A stretch of 64,000 bases of DNA, from assembly GCA_035999765.1 (NCBI GenBank), contig CP108521.1, forward strand, positions 10,540,001 to 10,604,000. Reading direction: 5' to 3'. The number at the start of each line of letters is the position of its first letter. The first letter of the stretch is position 1. The DNA comes from Streptomyces sp. NBC_01231 (GTDB taxonomy: Bacteria; Actinomycetota; Actinomycetes; Streptomycetales; Streptomycetaceae). Shown here piece by piece: positions 15,769 through 23,812 of this stretch. Position numbers and translations under genes: made by a program. The notes beneath the pieces were generated by a model that did not search any database, was not told the DNA's origin, and worked only from the letters and a program-made list of their open reading frames with translations.

Positions 15769-16809
15769 ATGACAGCGCGGTTCGACCAGGGCCCATGGGC
15801 CGCAGCCGGAGTCCAGACCGTCCAGCCCGGAGTGCACCGCGTTCCCCTGCCGCTGCCCAACGACGGCCTGCACGCCGTCAACGTCTATCTGTTGGAGAAC
15901 CTCGCGGAGGACAACGGCCTCGTCATGATCGACGGGGGCTGGGCGATCCCCGAGGCGCGCAAGGTACTCGAGGAGGCGCTGGCCGCCATCGGGCGCGACC
16001 TCGGCGACATCAGCCACATCCTGGTCACCCACATCCACCGTGACCACTACACCAACGCCGTGGAGCTGCGCCGGCTGCTGGGCTCGCGGGTCTATCTGGG
16101 CGCGGGCGAGCGGCCGGGCCTGGAGATGCTCGACCGGCTGCGCAGTGACGAACCGGCCGGATCGCTGGAGACGCTGCGCAGGGGAGGGGCGGCCGAACTC
16201 GCGGACCAGATCCAGGCGATGGACCACGGCGGCTACGACCCGAGCGTGTGGGAGGCCCCCGACCAGTGGCTCGGCGCGGAGACGCTCCGCTTCGGCGACC
16301 ACGAGCTGCGCGTCATACCGACTCCCGGGCACACCAAGGGACATGTGGTCTTCCTGGACGAACGGCGCGGGCTGCTGTTCGCCGGTGACCACGTCCTTCC
16401 GCACATCACCCCGTCCATCGGCTTCGAACTGACCGAGGCCGGCGGGCGCCCCCTCGCCGACTACCTGGACTCGCTGCGGCTGATGACGCGGTACGCCGAC
16501 ACCCGTCTGCTGCCCGCGCACGGGCCGGTCACCGACAGCGCCCACACCCGCGTCGCCGAACTGCTCACCCACCATGACGACCGGCTGGCCAAGAGCCTGA
16601 CCGCGTTGGGCGAGGACACCCTCGACGCGCACGCGGTGGCGCGCAAGCTGGGCTGGACGCGTCGTGAGGTGCCGTTCGGCGACCTCAACGCCTTCAACCA
16701 GATGCTCGCCGTGAACGAGACAGCGGCCCACCTGGACGTCCTCGTACTGCGCGGACGCGCCACGGTGGCGTTCGTGGGCGGGGTGAACCAGTACACGCGC
16801 GTGCGCTGA
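15769..16809 (+). CDS. metallo-beta-lactamase-fold hydrolase
   Basis: MBL-fold protein of 346 aa. The metal motif THIHRDHYTNA (HxHxDH from His88), a later GHTKGH and the GDHVLPHITPS segment give a full dinuclear metal site. The C-terminal ~100 residues form the helical extension seen in MBL proteins that act on CoA esters or lactones. It could be a thioesterase or a lactonase opening a gamma-lactone before CoA activation, which would fit a 4-hydroxy acid pathway; this is inference. A long gap (102 nt) precedes it, with a GCATTGGAGAATC ribosome region. Confidence 0.83.
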   Translation: MTARFDQGPWAAAGVQTVQPGVHRVPLPLPNDGLHAVNVYLLENLAEDNGLVMIDGGWAIPEARKVLEEALAAIGRDLGDISHILVTHIHRDHYTNAVELRRLLGSRVYLGAGERPGLEMLDRLRSDEPAGSLETLRRGGAAELADQIQAMDHGGYDPSVWEAPDQWLGAETLRFGDHELRVIPTPGHTKGHVVFLDERRGLLFAGDHVLPHITPSIGFELTEAGGRPLADYLDSLRLMTRYADTRLLPAHGPVTDSAHTRVAELLTHHDDRLAKSLTALGEDTLDAHAVARKLGWTRREVPFGDLNAFNQMLAVNETAAHLDVLVLRGRATVAFVGGVNQYTRVR

Positions 16810-16827
16810 CACGGCACGTGCGCAGGG

Positions 16828-16857
16828 GGAGGGGCTCGGTCATCGCCGTGCCCCTCC
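16828..16857. terminator. bidirectional terminator between convergent units
   Basis: GGAGGGGC and GCCCCTCC arms enclose a 14-nt loop between the MBL stop and the convergent SDR stop. T-rich TTCCTTG follows on the plus strand. Just beyond it, CATGGCAGCAG is directly duplicated. Confidence 0.65.
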
Positions 16858-16928
16858 TTCCTTGTCGGCGGACCATGGCAGCAGGCCATGGCAGCAGACC
16901 AGGTGAGGGGACCTTTTCAGGGACCTCG

Positions 16929-17726
16929 TCAGCGGGCCGTCCAGCCGCCGTCCACGTACAGCTCGGATCCCGTGATGAAGGTCGCGTCCTGGGAGGCCAG
17001 GAACGCCACCGCGCCCGCGACCTCGTCGGGCCTGCCCAGCCGCCCCAGAGGGGTGCCCTCGATCATGGCGGTGTGCCGGGGCGTGCCCCGCCACAGTTCC
17101 CGGGAGAGGGGCGTCTCGATGAAGCCGGGGTGGATCGAGTTGACGCGGACGCCGCGCGTGGCCCAGTGAAGGGCCGCGTTCTTCGTCATCAGGCGGACCG
17201 CGCCCTTCGCGGCGTGGTACGAGAACTGGCTGCCGAAGCCGCCGACGGTGCCGAAGATCGACGCGATGTTGACGATCGAGCCGCCGCCGGAGCGTTCGAT
17301 CGCGGGACCGCCGTGCTTCATGCCGAGCCACACACCGCCCTGAGTGACCGCGATGACCTTGTCCCAGGACTCCTGGGTCTCTGTCTCCACCGTCCGCATC
17401 TCGGCGATGCCCGCGTTGTTGACCAGCACCGACAGGCCGCCCAGCTCGTCGACCACTCGCTCGACCGCGCCGCGCCACGCCTCCTCGTCGCTGACGTCCA
17501 GCGTGAGGCCGAGCGCCCGCGCCCCGTCACTCGTCAGCTCCTTCGCCAGGTCGTCGCAGCGACCGGCGTCCACGTCCGTCACCACCACCGTCGCGCCCTC
17601 CGCGGCGAGCCGGTGCGAGACGGCCTGTCCGATGCCGCCGGTCGCACCGGTGACCAGGGCGATCTGTCCGGACAGTCGGTCTCCCACGGGCTCTCCTCGG
17701 TTCGGTGTGTGCGCGGTCGCGGTCAT
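16929..17726 (-). CDS. short-chain dehydrogenase/reductase of the minus-strand unit
   Basis: SDR of 265 aa with TGATGGIG (about residues 26-33), NNAG, NIAS and the catalytic YHAAK, ending in the usual DGGWTAR. It is the last gene of a three-gene minus-strand operon (ACAD, kinase, SDR) with stop-start overlaps, and its ATG overlaps the kinase stop. The trio mirrors the plus-strand kinase/ACAD/SDR set. In levulinate-type pathways an SDR interconverts the 4-keto and 4-hydroxyacyl-CoA before phosphorylation; the same job is plausible here. Confidence 0.86.
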   Translation of the reverse strand: MTATAHTPNRGEPVGDRLSGQIALVTGATGGIGQAVSHRLAAEGATVVVTDVDAGRCDDLAKELTSDGARALGLTLDVSDEEAWRGAVERVVDELGGLSVLVNNAGIAEMRTVETETQESWDKVIAVTQGGVWLGMKHGGPAIERSGGGSIVNIASIFGTVGGFGSQFSYHAAKGAVRLMTKNAALHWATRGVRVNSIHPGFIETPLSRELWRGTPRHTAMIEGTPLGRLGRPDEVAGAVAFLASQDATFITGSELYVDGGWTAR

Positions 17727-18751
17727 GGCAGCAGCTCCAGCCCCGAGTGCAGCAGCGCGGGAACCGCGGAGCCGACCCGCTCGAATCCGGTGCCGACGGT
17801 CTGTCCCGCGAGGTAGCGGGCGTGGATGCCCTCCGCGATGACGGCCAGCTTGAAGCAGCCCAGGGCCTGGTAGTAGGGCAGGGCGTCGATGTCGCGGCCG
17901 GACTTCGCGGCGTACCGCTCGGCCAGTTCGAGGCCGGTGGGAAAGCCTGGGTTGGCCGTCGGGACGTGGCGCGCCGCGAGGACCGGTTCGCAGGTCGGAT
18001 CCCAGTACATGAGGAGCATTCCGAGATCGGCGAGAGGATCACCGAGCGTGGCCATCTCCCAGTCGACGATCGCCGCGATCCGGCCGAAGCCGTCGGGCGC
18101 CAGGATGGTGTTGTCCAGGCGGTAGTCGCCGTGCACGATCGCCGGAGCGCCACTCACGGGCACGGCGCGGGCGAGCCTGCCGTGCAGTTCGTCGACGTAG
18201 GACAGCGAACGCGTGGCGACCTTCTCCCACTGCCCGCGCCAGCGCCGCACCTGACGCTCCAGATAGCCGTCCGGCCGGCCGAAGTCGTCGAGCCCGACGT
18301 CGGAGGCGTCGACGGAGTGGAGTGCCACCAGGGCGTCCACGAGCGCGTCGGCGGCTCGTCGTGCCTCGGCGGGCGGCAGTACGGCAGCGTCGTCGCCGTC
18401 GCGCAGCACCGTCCCCTCCACGAAGTCGACGACGCAGAACGGCGCGCCGATCACCTCCGGGTCCCGGCACGACAGCACGGCGCCCGCGACGGGCACCCCG
18501 GTGTCGCCGAGGGCGGCGACGACGCGGTACTCGCGGTCCATGTCGTGTGCCGTGGGGGTCAGCACCCCCAGCGGGGGCCGGCGCAGCACCCACCGGTGCG
18601 TCCCGTCGGTGACCTCGTACGTCAGATTGGAGCGCCCGCCCTGGAGCAGCTGGATCCTCAACTGGCCGGAGCACTCGGGGACATGGTGGTAGAAGTGCCG
18701 CCGCAGCGCGGGCACGTCGACGCCGACCACGGCGGCCTCGGACGCGGTCAC
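17723..18751 (-). CDS. APH-fold phosphotransferase, second acyl-CoA kinase candidate
   Basis: Kinase of 342 aa with the APH fold: [10 protein letters not shown] nucleotide loop (about residues 38-47), catalytic [11 protein letters not shown] (about 214-224) and [15 protein letters not shown] (about 235-249). The last motif is typical of the ACAD10/11-associated branch rather than antibiotic kinases. The GTG start overlaps the ACAD stop and the stop overlaps the SDR start. It probably phosphorylates a hydroxyacyl-CoA for the adjacent ACAD-type enzyme. It is divergent in sequence from the copy at 4558, so the two need not share a substrate. Confidence 0.84.
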   Translation of the reverse strand: MTASEAAVVGVDVPALRRHFYHHVPECSGQLRIQLLQGGRSNLTYEVTDGTHRWVLRRPPLGVLTPTAHDMDREYRVVAALGDTGVPVAGAVLSCRDPEVIGAPFCVVDFVEGTVLRDGDDAAVLPPAEARRAADALVDALVALHSVDASDVGLDDFGRPDGYLERQVRRWRGQWEKVATRSLSYVDELHGRLARAVPVSGAPAIVHGDYRLDNTILAPDGFGRIAAIVDWEMATLGDPLADLGMLLMYWDPTCEPVLAARHVPTANPGFPTGLELAERYAAKSGRDIDALPYYQALGCFKLAVIAEGIHARYLAGQTVGTGFERVGSAVPALLHSGLELLP

Positions 18752-19950
18752 CGTGCGGCCACCCGCTCCCGCGTCGCCCGTACAGCGCGCTTGGCGATGG
18801 CCCACCGGTGGGTCTCGGAAGGGCCGTCGTAGATCCGGAAGGGACGTACCTCGCGGTACAGCCTGGACAGCGGGGCGTCCCCCGAGATGCCGAGCGCGCC
18901 GCACACCTGCACGGACCGGTCGACCACCCGGTTGACCGCCTCGGAGACGTACGTCTTGGCGATCGAGGTGTGCTGGGCTGCCGAGCGGCCCTGGTCCAGT
19001 TCCCAGCAGGCCCGCCACAGCACCGCACGGCTGGTCTCGATGTCGATCTCGGAGTCGGCCAACAGCTGCTGCACCATGCCCAGTTCGGCAAGTGGTTTGC
19101 CGAAGGCCGAACGCTCCGACGCGCGCTCCAGGGCGATGTCCTGCGCCCGCCGTGCCACGCCGAGCCAGCGCATGCAGTGCGTCATCCGGGCGGGCCCGAG
19201 GCGCACCTGCGCATACGTGAATCCCTGGTCCACCTCGCCCAGGACAGCGCTGTCGGCGACTTCGCAGCCCTCGAAGACGATCTCGCTGTGCCCGCCGAAC
19301 AGGCCCTGGTCCAGCGTGTCGATGTTGCGGACGATCTTCATTCCCGGGTTGTCGGCATCGACGAGGAACATCGTCGCGCCGCCCGCGTCGCCCGGTCCGC
19401 CACTGGTGCGGGCCATGCAGATGGCGAAGGCCGCCCCGTCGGCGCCGCTGATGAACCACTTGCGTCCGTCGATCCGCCAGCCGCCGTCGACCCTGACCGC
19501 GGTGGTGGCGAGGGCTCGCGGATCGGAACCGGCGCCGGGCGCAGGCTCGGTCATCGCGAAGCAGGACCGGACCTCCCCCGCGGCCAGCGGCCGCAGGTAG
19601 CGCTCCTTCTGTTCCTCCGTGGCGACCACCTCGAGCAGATGCGTGTTGCCCTCGTCGGGTGCCGCGCAGTTCAGCGCCAGCGGCCCGAGCAGCGAGTACC
19701 CGGCCGCCTCGAACACCACAGCCTGGCCGCACAGGTCGAGCCCGAGCCCGCCCCATTCCGTTCCGACGTGGGGTGCGAACACCCCCGCGTCGCGGGCCGT
19801 CTGCTGGAGCCGGCGGCGCAGTGGCTCCGGACCGGCGTGGACGTTCCCGTCGCACGCCCGCTCCTCGGGTATCACCACGTCCTGTACGAACGCGGTGGTG
19901 CGCTGGGCGACGGCGGCGACCCCCTCGTCGATCTCGAACCCGATGGGCAT
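18748..19950 (-). CDS. ACAD10/11-type acyl-CoA dehydrogenase, second copy
   Basis: Acyl-CoA dehydrogenase-fold flavoprotein of 400 aa. FAMTEPAPGAGSDP (about residues 132-145) marks the flavin loop. YDGPSETHRWAIAKRAVR (about 372-389) is the ACAD10/11-like C-terminal signature also found in the enzyme at 5573. The ATG at 19950 is chosen because GGGAG lies five bases upstream; an in-frame GTG six bases earlier overlaps that site. First gene of the minus-strand unit, transcribed divergently from the TetR gene at 20083. Confidence 0.86.
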   Translation of the reverse strand: MPIGFEIDEGVAAVAQRTTAFVQDVVIPEERACDGNVHAGPEPLRRRLQQTARDAGVFAPHVGTEWGGLGLDLCGQAVVFEAAGYSLLGPLALNCAAPDEGNTHLLEVVATEEQKERYLRPLAAGEVRSCFAMTEPAPGAGSDPRALATTAVRVDGGWRIDGRKWFISGADGAAFAICMARTSGGPGDAGGATMFLVDADNPGMKIVRNIDTLDQGLFGGHSEIVFEGCEVADSAVLGEVDQGFTYAQVRLGPARMTHCMRWLGVARRAQDIALERASERSAFGKPLAELGMVQQLLADSEIDIETSRAVLWRACWELDQGRSAAQHTSIAKTYVSEAVNRVVDRSVQVCGALGISGDAPLSRLYREVRPFRIYDGPSETHRWAIAKRAVRATRERVAAR

Positions 19951-19966
19951 GTTCACTCCCGAGCTT

Positions 19967-19984
19967 GGCTACTGACCATTAGCC
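19967..19984. promoter_or_regulatory. palindromic operator candidate, GCTA-N8-TAGC, site 1
   Basis: GGCTA and TAGCC separated by 8 nt lie 16 nt upstream of the ACAD start. A second element with the same GCTA-N8-TAGC layout lies 70 nt away. Confidence 0.5.
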
Positions 19985-20024
19985 ATCTCAGGGGTGAAGG
20001 GGCAGGCGTGTCAAGGGTTCGGGC

Positions 20025-20030
20025 TATAGT
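20025..20030 (+). promoter_or_regulatory. possible -10 box for the TetR gene
   Basis: TATAGT about 50 nt upstream of the TetR GTG, between the two palindromes. No confident -35 is visible. Confidence 0.35.
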
Positions 20031-20053
20031 GGCCATCCCAGTAGACGAAATCG

Positions 20054-20069
20054 GCTAACCGCCGATAGC
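20054..20069. promoter_or_regulatory. palindromic operator candidate, GCTA-N8-TAGC, site 2
   Basis: GCTA and TAGC separated by 8 nt lie immediately before the AGGAG ribosome site of the TetR gene. The layout is identical to site 1, suggesting one regulator controlling both divergent units. Confidence 0.5.
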
Positions 20070-20082
20070 TTCAGGAGTTCAT

Positions 20083-20796
20083 GTGAGCTCAGCCCAGAGC
20101 GAGGGGCGCGGCAGATCGCACAGCGGATCGCGCGGCGGGTCGTACGAGCGGCCGCACCGTCCGGCCCGGGCCGAGGGCGTACCCGTCGCCGACCGCCGGT
20201 CGGCGATCCGGCAGGCCGCGCTCCGGCTCTTCGCCGCACAGGGCTACCGGTCCACCACCATGGCCGACATCGGAGCCGCCGTGGGCATCCGAGGCCCGAG
20301 CCTCTACAAGCACGTGGCCTCGAAGCACGAACTGCTGGCCGAGATCATGATCGGCACGATGGAACAGCTCATCGCCGACAACATCGTGGCCGTCTCCGGC
20401 ACCGACGACGTCCGGGAACAGCTGCGCCGCTCCGTGGAGGCGCACATCCGCTACCACGCCCGCCACCGCCTGGAGGCCTTCGTCGGCAACCGCGAGATCG
20501 GCAGCCTGGACCAGCCCGACCAGGACCGGGTACTCGGCCGCCGTAGCGACTACGAGCGCCGCTTCCGCGAACTCATCGAACAGGGCGCCGCCGAGGGCGC
20601 CTTCCACGTACAGTCGGCCCGCATCGCCTCGTACTCGATCCTCGACATGGGCATCGGCGTCGCCAGCTGGTTCCACGAGGGCGGCGAGTTCTCCGTCGAT
20701 CAACTCGCCTACCAGTACGGCGACATCGCCCTGCGCATCGCGGGAGCGCGCCCGCACGGCGGCACGGCGGCGGGGGAGGAGCCGGAGAGTCCCTGA
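20083..20796 (+). CDS. TetR-family regulator, divergent to the ACAD/kinase/SDR unit
   Basis: TetR regulator of 237 aa. About 35 Ser/Gly/Arg-rich residues precede the helix-turn-helix (IRQAALRLFAAQGYRSTTMADIGAAVGIR, then SLYKHVASKHELL, about residues 41-85). The C-terminal domain (about 100-220) resembles KstR2/FadR-like acyl-CoA-responsive TetR proteins in length only. The GTG start follows AGGAG closely. The divergent layout with two matching palindromes in the gap predicts control of the minus-strand operon, probably with an acyl-CoA as inducer. Confidence 0.87.
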   Translation: MSSAQSEGRGRSHSGSRGGSYERPHRPARAEGVPVADRRSAIRQAALRLFAAQGYRSTTMADIGAAVGIRGPSLYKHVASKHELLAEIMIGTMEQLIADNIVAVSGTDDVREQLRRSVEAHIRYHARHRLEAFVGNREIGSLDQPDQDRVLGRRSDYERRFRELIEQGAAEGAFHVQSARIASYSILDMGIGVASWFHEGGEFSVDQLAYQYGDIALRIAGARPHGGTAAGEEPESP

Positions 20797-20887
20797 ACGA
20801 GGAACGGTGTGATCGACGGCGCCACTGTCCCGGCGCGGGGAAGGGGAGCCGGGAGCCGGTCCACAGGGCCACCCTTCTCATGAGTGG

Positions 20888-21841
20888 TCAGCCGGTCAGG
20901 GGCTGCCACCTGTCCTTCTGATCGGGATCGATCCTGCTGAGCCACACCAGCGCCCCACGGATCAGGCCGGGCTTGTCCCGCGTGGCCAGGGCCGGGGCTT
21001 CCAGCATGTCGGCAGCCTCTTCCAAGTAGGTGACCAGCGTGTCGAGTTCGTCGCACGGGCCGTCGTTGTAGCGGGACCAGCTGCCCAGGTAGCCGGTCGC
21101 GGTGTCCAGGTACAGGCCCGAGGTGCTGTCGGCCGGGCCCGAGGCGACAACCGGAATCCAGGTTGCCTTCCACAGGGTGATCCGGTCGTACTCGGGGCGG
21201 CGGGTGTTGAGGGCGTCCTCCTGGGCCTGGGCGTCCATCTTCAGCCGGTAGGCGGCGGCCACGGCGTCCAGAGGCATCAGCGCCCGATTGCCCGGGAGGC
21301 ATCCCCAGCCATCACCCCCGTCGTCGCCCGCCGTCAGCAGCCACAGGACCTGCAGCTCAAGGGGTATCCGAATGCCGAGGTCCGCTTCCAGAGCGGCGAT
21401 GGCCGCGGGGCTCGCGCCGGCGCGGAGCGCAGCGTAGGAGTCGGGGGCATGGTGCTTGAGCCAGCCGGTGATGCGCCGCCATGCATCGGCGACCTCCCGT
21501 ACGGTGACCGCGGCGGCAGCAGGGTCGGCAAACTGGTCTCGGTCCTGCTCCTGTTCCTGTTCCTGGGCAGGGGCGTCCGCGGCGGGCTCGGTGGAGGGGG
21601 TCGCTCTCAGAAACCGGATCTCGATCCGGTCCGGCTCGCGGATGTAGCCGACGGACAGGTCAGGGCAGTCCTCGAACATGTCGCCGTCGACCGTCACGCT
21701 CAGGATGCCGGGCAGCCCCGAGGGCCGGCCCATGTCAGGGTCGTCCGCCAGCCGGCCGGCCAGGGCCTTCAGTGCGTAGGGAACGTCCGCCCCGAGCTGG
21801 GCGGCGATGTGGCGTACGTCCGGCTGGATTTCGACCTTCAC
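20888..21841 (-). CDS. SMI1/KNR4 (SUKH) domain protein with a distinct N-terminal domain
   Basis: Protein of 317 aa with two parts. Residues about 110-317 match the SMI1/KNR4 (SUKH) fold: WLKHHAPDSYAAL, then LEADLGIRIPLELQVLW and the GDGWGCLPGN segment, ending with a paired-acidic ENGPCDEL-like stretch. In bacteria SUKH proteins are often immunity proteins of polymorphic toxins. The first ~80 residues (VEIQPDVRHIAAQLG...) form a separate small domain reminiscent of RelE/ParE-sized folds, joined by a Gln/Glu repeat linker (EQEQEQ). The GTG at 21841 is preferred because AAGGAG lies nine bases before it; a TTG six bases upstream sits too close. No toxin gene is adjacent. Confidence 0.7.
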   Translation of the reverse strand: MKVEIQPDVRHIAAQLGADVPYALKALAGRLADDPDMGRPSGLPGILSVTVDGDMFEDCPDLSVGYIREPDRIEIRFLRATPSTEPAADAPAQEQEQEQDRDQFADPAAAAVTVREVADAWRRITGWLKHHAPDSYAALRAGASPAAIAALEADLGIRIPLELQVLWLLTAGDDGGDGWGCLPGNRALMPLDAVAAAYRLKMDAQAQEDALNTRRPEYDRITLWKATWIPVVASGPADSTSGLYLDTATGYLGSWSRYNDGPCDELDTLVTYLEEAADMLEAPALATRDKPGLIRGALVWLSRIDPDQKDRWQPLTG

Positions 21842-22214
21842 TGCCAAGTGCTCCTTGCTGGTGGATGCAGGACGGTGCCCCTCTCACGGTTGGCCCCCCG
21901 CGCTCACCGGCGAGTGGTGCGGGGCGTCCTGTCGTGTGCGGGGCGGGGGTAAGTCGGGCGGTCGCCTCGGATCAGCACCGGCTCAGTCTGGGTGCCAGAG
22001 AGGCGCGGGCGCAAAGGCATGGCCGAGAACCCCCGTTGAGACCCAAGTCCATTTGTAGTGCGCAGGCACCAGGCATGGTGAGGCGCTGGTCCGGGTGCAC
22101 CAGGGCAAGACGGCGGCTGGGGACGATGCCCGCCAGAGCGCCGGAGGGAAGTGTGGGAGGCGCGCGAGATCTCGCGCAGTGCTCTTGTCCAACGGTGTCT
22201 GGAGTGATCAGCAA
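21842..22214. other. non-coding gap, no gene recognised
   Basis: About 370 nt between the SUKH gene and the MMPL stub. Open frames exist on both strands but none has a ribosome site or recognisable domain. Confidence 0.5.
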
Positions 22215-22403
22215 GTGGCGACTTTTCTTTACCGGAACGAACGGTGGGCCTTCCGGCGGCGTCGGCTCGCGGGGGGCCTGTGGCTGGGTGCCCTGGTGCC
22301 GGCCATCGCCGCCGCCATGGCGCCGGCCAGGGAGGGAGAGGACCTCTCCATACCCGGCACCGGGTCCCAGAAGGCGTCCGACCTGCTGGACGAACGCCGG
22401 TGA
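22215..22403 (+). pseudogene. N-terminal stub of an MMPL/RND-type transporter
   Basis: A 62-residue frame starting VATFLYRNERWAFRRRR and ending IPGTGSQKASDLLDERR matches the first ~60 residues of MMPL-family exporters, which normally continue for about 700 residues after the SQKAxDLLEERF motif. One transmembrane segment is visible. GGAG lies ten bases before the GTG, so it may still be translated. Its TGA overlaps the MFS start as GTGA. It looks like the remnant of a gene whose body was deleted or replaced by the MFS transporter. Confidence 0.75.
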
Positions 22404-23812
22404 ACGGGACGTCTGTATCCGAAGCCGTGGTCTCCCCGGTCCGCATGGGGTGGCTGCCGATCGGTGCCCTCGGCATCTTGGCACTCGCCCTCGGCACCCT
22501 GCAGTCAGTCGTAGAGCCCGCGCTCCCGCTGCTGCAACGTGAGCTCGGGGTCAGTCCTGCCGAAGGGGCTTTGATCGGCAACGCATTACTCATCACCGGC
22601 GCGGTCATCACTCCCGTCGCGGGCAAACTCGGCGACCGCTACGGCGGAAAGCGGGTGCTGGTCCGGCTGATGGCCGTGGTCTCGGTGGGTGGCCTGATGG
22701 CCGGCCTGGCGCCGAACCTGCCGGTGTTGTTGCTCGGTCAGGTCTTGCAGGGCGTCATGGTGGGTGCGCTGCCCCTCTCCTTCATCCTGGTGCGCAAACA
22801 CCTCACCACAGGAGAGTCACAGGCGGCGATCGGGCTGGTCGTCGCGCTGTTCACGGGCGGCAGCATGGTGGGAACGTTGTTTGCCGGGCCGATCGCGGAA
22901 GGACTGTCCTGGCAGTGGATGTTCGCGTTACCGACGATCGCGATCACCGCGGCGACGTTGGTCGTGACCCGGCTGCTGCCGCATGATCCGCCGATCCAGT
23001 CGGACAACGGGATCGACTGGCCTGGCACGGTCCTGCTGAGTGGCACGTTGCTCACGTTCATGCTCGGGCTCGTGACGGTGACGAGGGACGGCGGCCTGCC
23101 GCCACTCGCGATCGGCGCCCTCACGGTGGCCGTGGCCGCTCTCGCGACCGGATGGGTCGTCGTCGAGCGCCGGGCGGCCTCGCCGATGGTCGATCTACGC
23201 ATGCTGGCAAAGCCCGCGATGTGGAACGCGTGCGTACTCACCTTCGTCATCACCACCAGTTCCGGGATGGTGCTCTTTCTCCTCCCGCAGCTGTTCGCGG
23301 TATCGGCCGACGGGTACGGCTTCGGAGCAGGCACCACCGAGATCGGATTGTTTTTGCTGCCCGGCGCCATCGCCGGAGCCTTAAGCGATTCGGTCGGCGG
23401 GATCGCGGCGCGGCGCTTCGGTCCGCGTGCCGTCGTCGTCGTGGGCACCGTGGTCACGGCGGCCACGATGATCGCCCTGGCGTCGCTGCACACGGCTGAA
23501 TGGCAGCTCGCCCTCGCGAAGGTGCTGACCGCGTTCGCTGCGGGAGTTGGTACCACGGCGTTGCTTGCCGGCACCGCCACCGCCATCGAGACCAAGGACA
23601 TCGGCATCGCCACCAGCCTGCTCGTCGTCACTCGCGTGATCGGCGTCGCCCTGGGCGCCCAGGGCGCCGGCGCGATCCTCGACGCCGGGGCCGAGCCGAT
23701 CACGGGCCGGCCGACCGAATCGGCCTTCGTCACGGCGTTCGCCGTTGCCGGCCTCGTCGCCGCCCTGTCACTGCTCGTTGTCCGTATCACGAGAAAAGGA
23801 GTCCAGGCATGA
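22400..23812 (+). CDS. MFS exporter, DHA2-like
   Basis: Major facilitator of 470 aa with about 14 predicted membrane segments. The start of the fold (LPIGALGILALALGTLQ), the GKLGDRYGGKRVL motif-A loop (about residues 74-86) and the DHA2-like length are clear. This family exports drugs or secreted metabolites by proton antiport. The GTG start overlaps the MMPL stub and the stop overlaps the monooxygenase start (ATGA), so it is expressed with both. Codon use is less G/C-biased at third positions than the catabolic operon, suggesting a separate origin. Confidence 0.88.
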   Translation: MNGTSVSEAVVSPVRMGWLPIGALGILALALGTLQSVVEPALPLLQRELGVSPAEGALIGNALLITGAVITPVAGKLGDRYGGKRVLVRLMAVVSVGGLMAGLAPNLPVLLLGQVLQGVMVGALPLSFILVRKHLTTGESQAAIGLVVALFTGGSMVGTLFAGPIAEGLSWQWMFALPTIAITAATLVVTRLLPHDPPIQSDNGIDWPGTVLLSGTLLTFMLGLVTVTRDGGLPPLAIGALTVAVAALATGWVVVERRAASPMVDLRMLAKPAMWNACVLTFVITTSSGMVLFLLPQLFAVSADGYGFGAGTTEIGLFLLPGAIAGALSDSVGGIAARRFGPRAVVVVGTVVTAATMIALASLHTAEWQLALAKVLTAFAAGVGTTALLAGTATAIETKDIGIATSLLVVTRVIGVALGAQGAGAILDAGAEPITGRPTESAFVTAFAVAGLVAALSLLVVRITRKGVQA

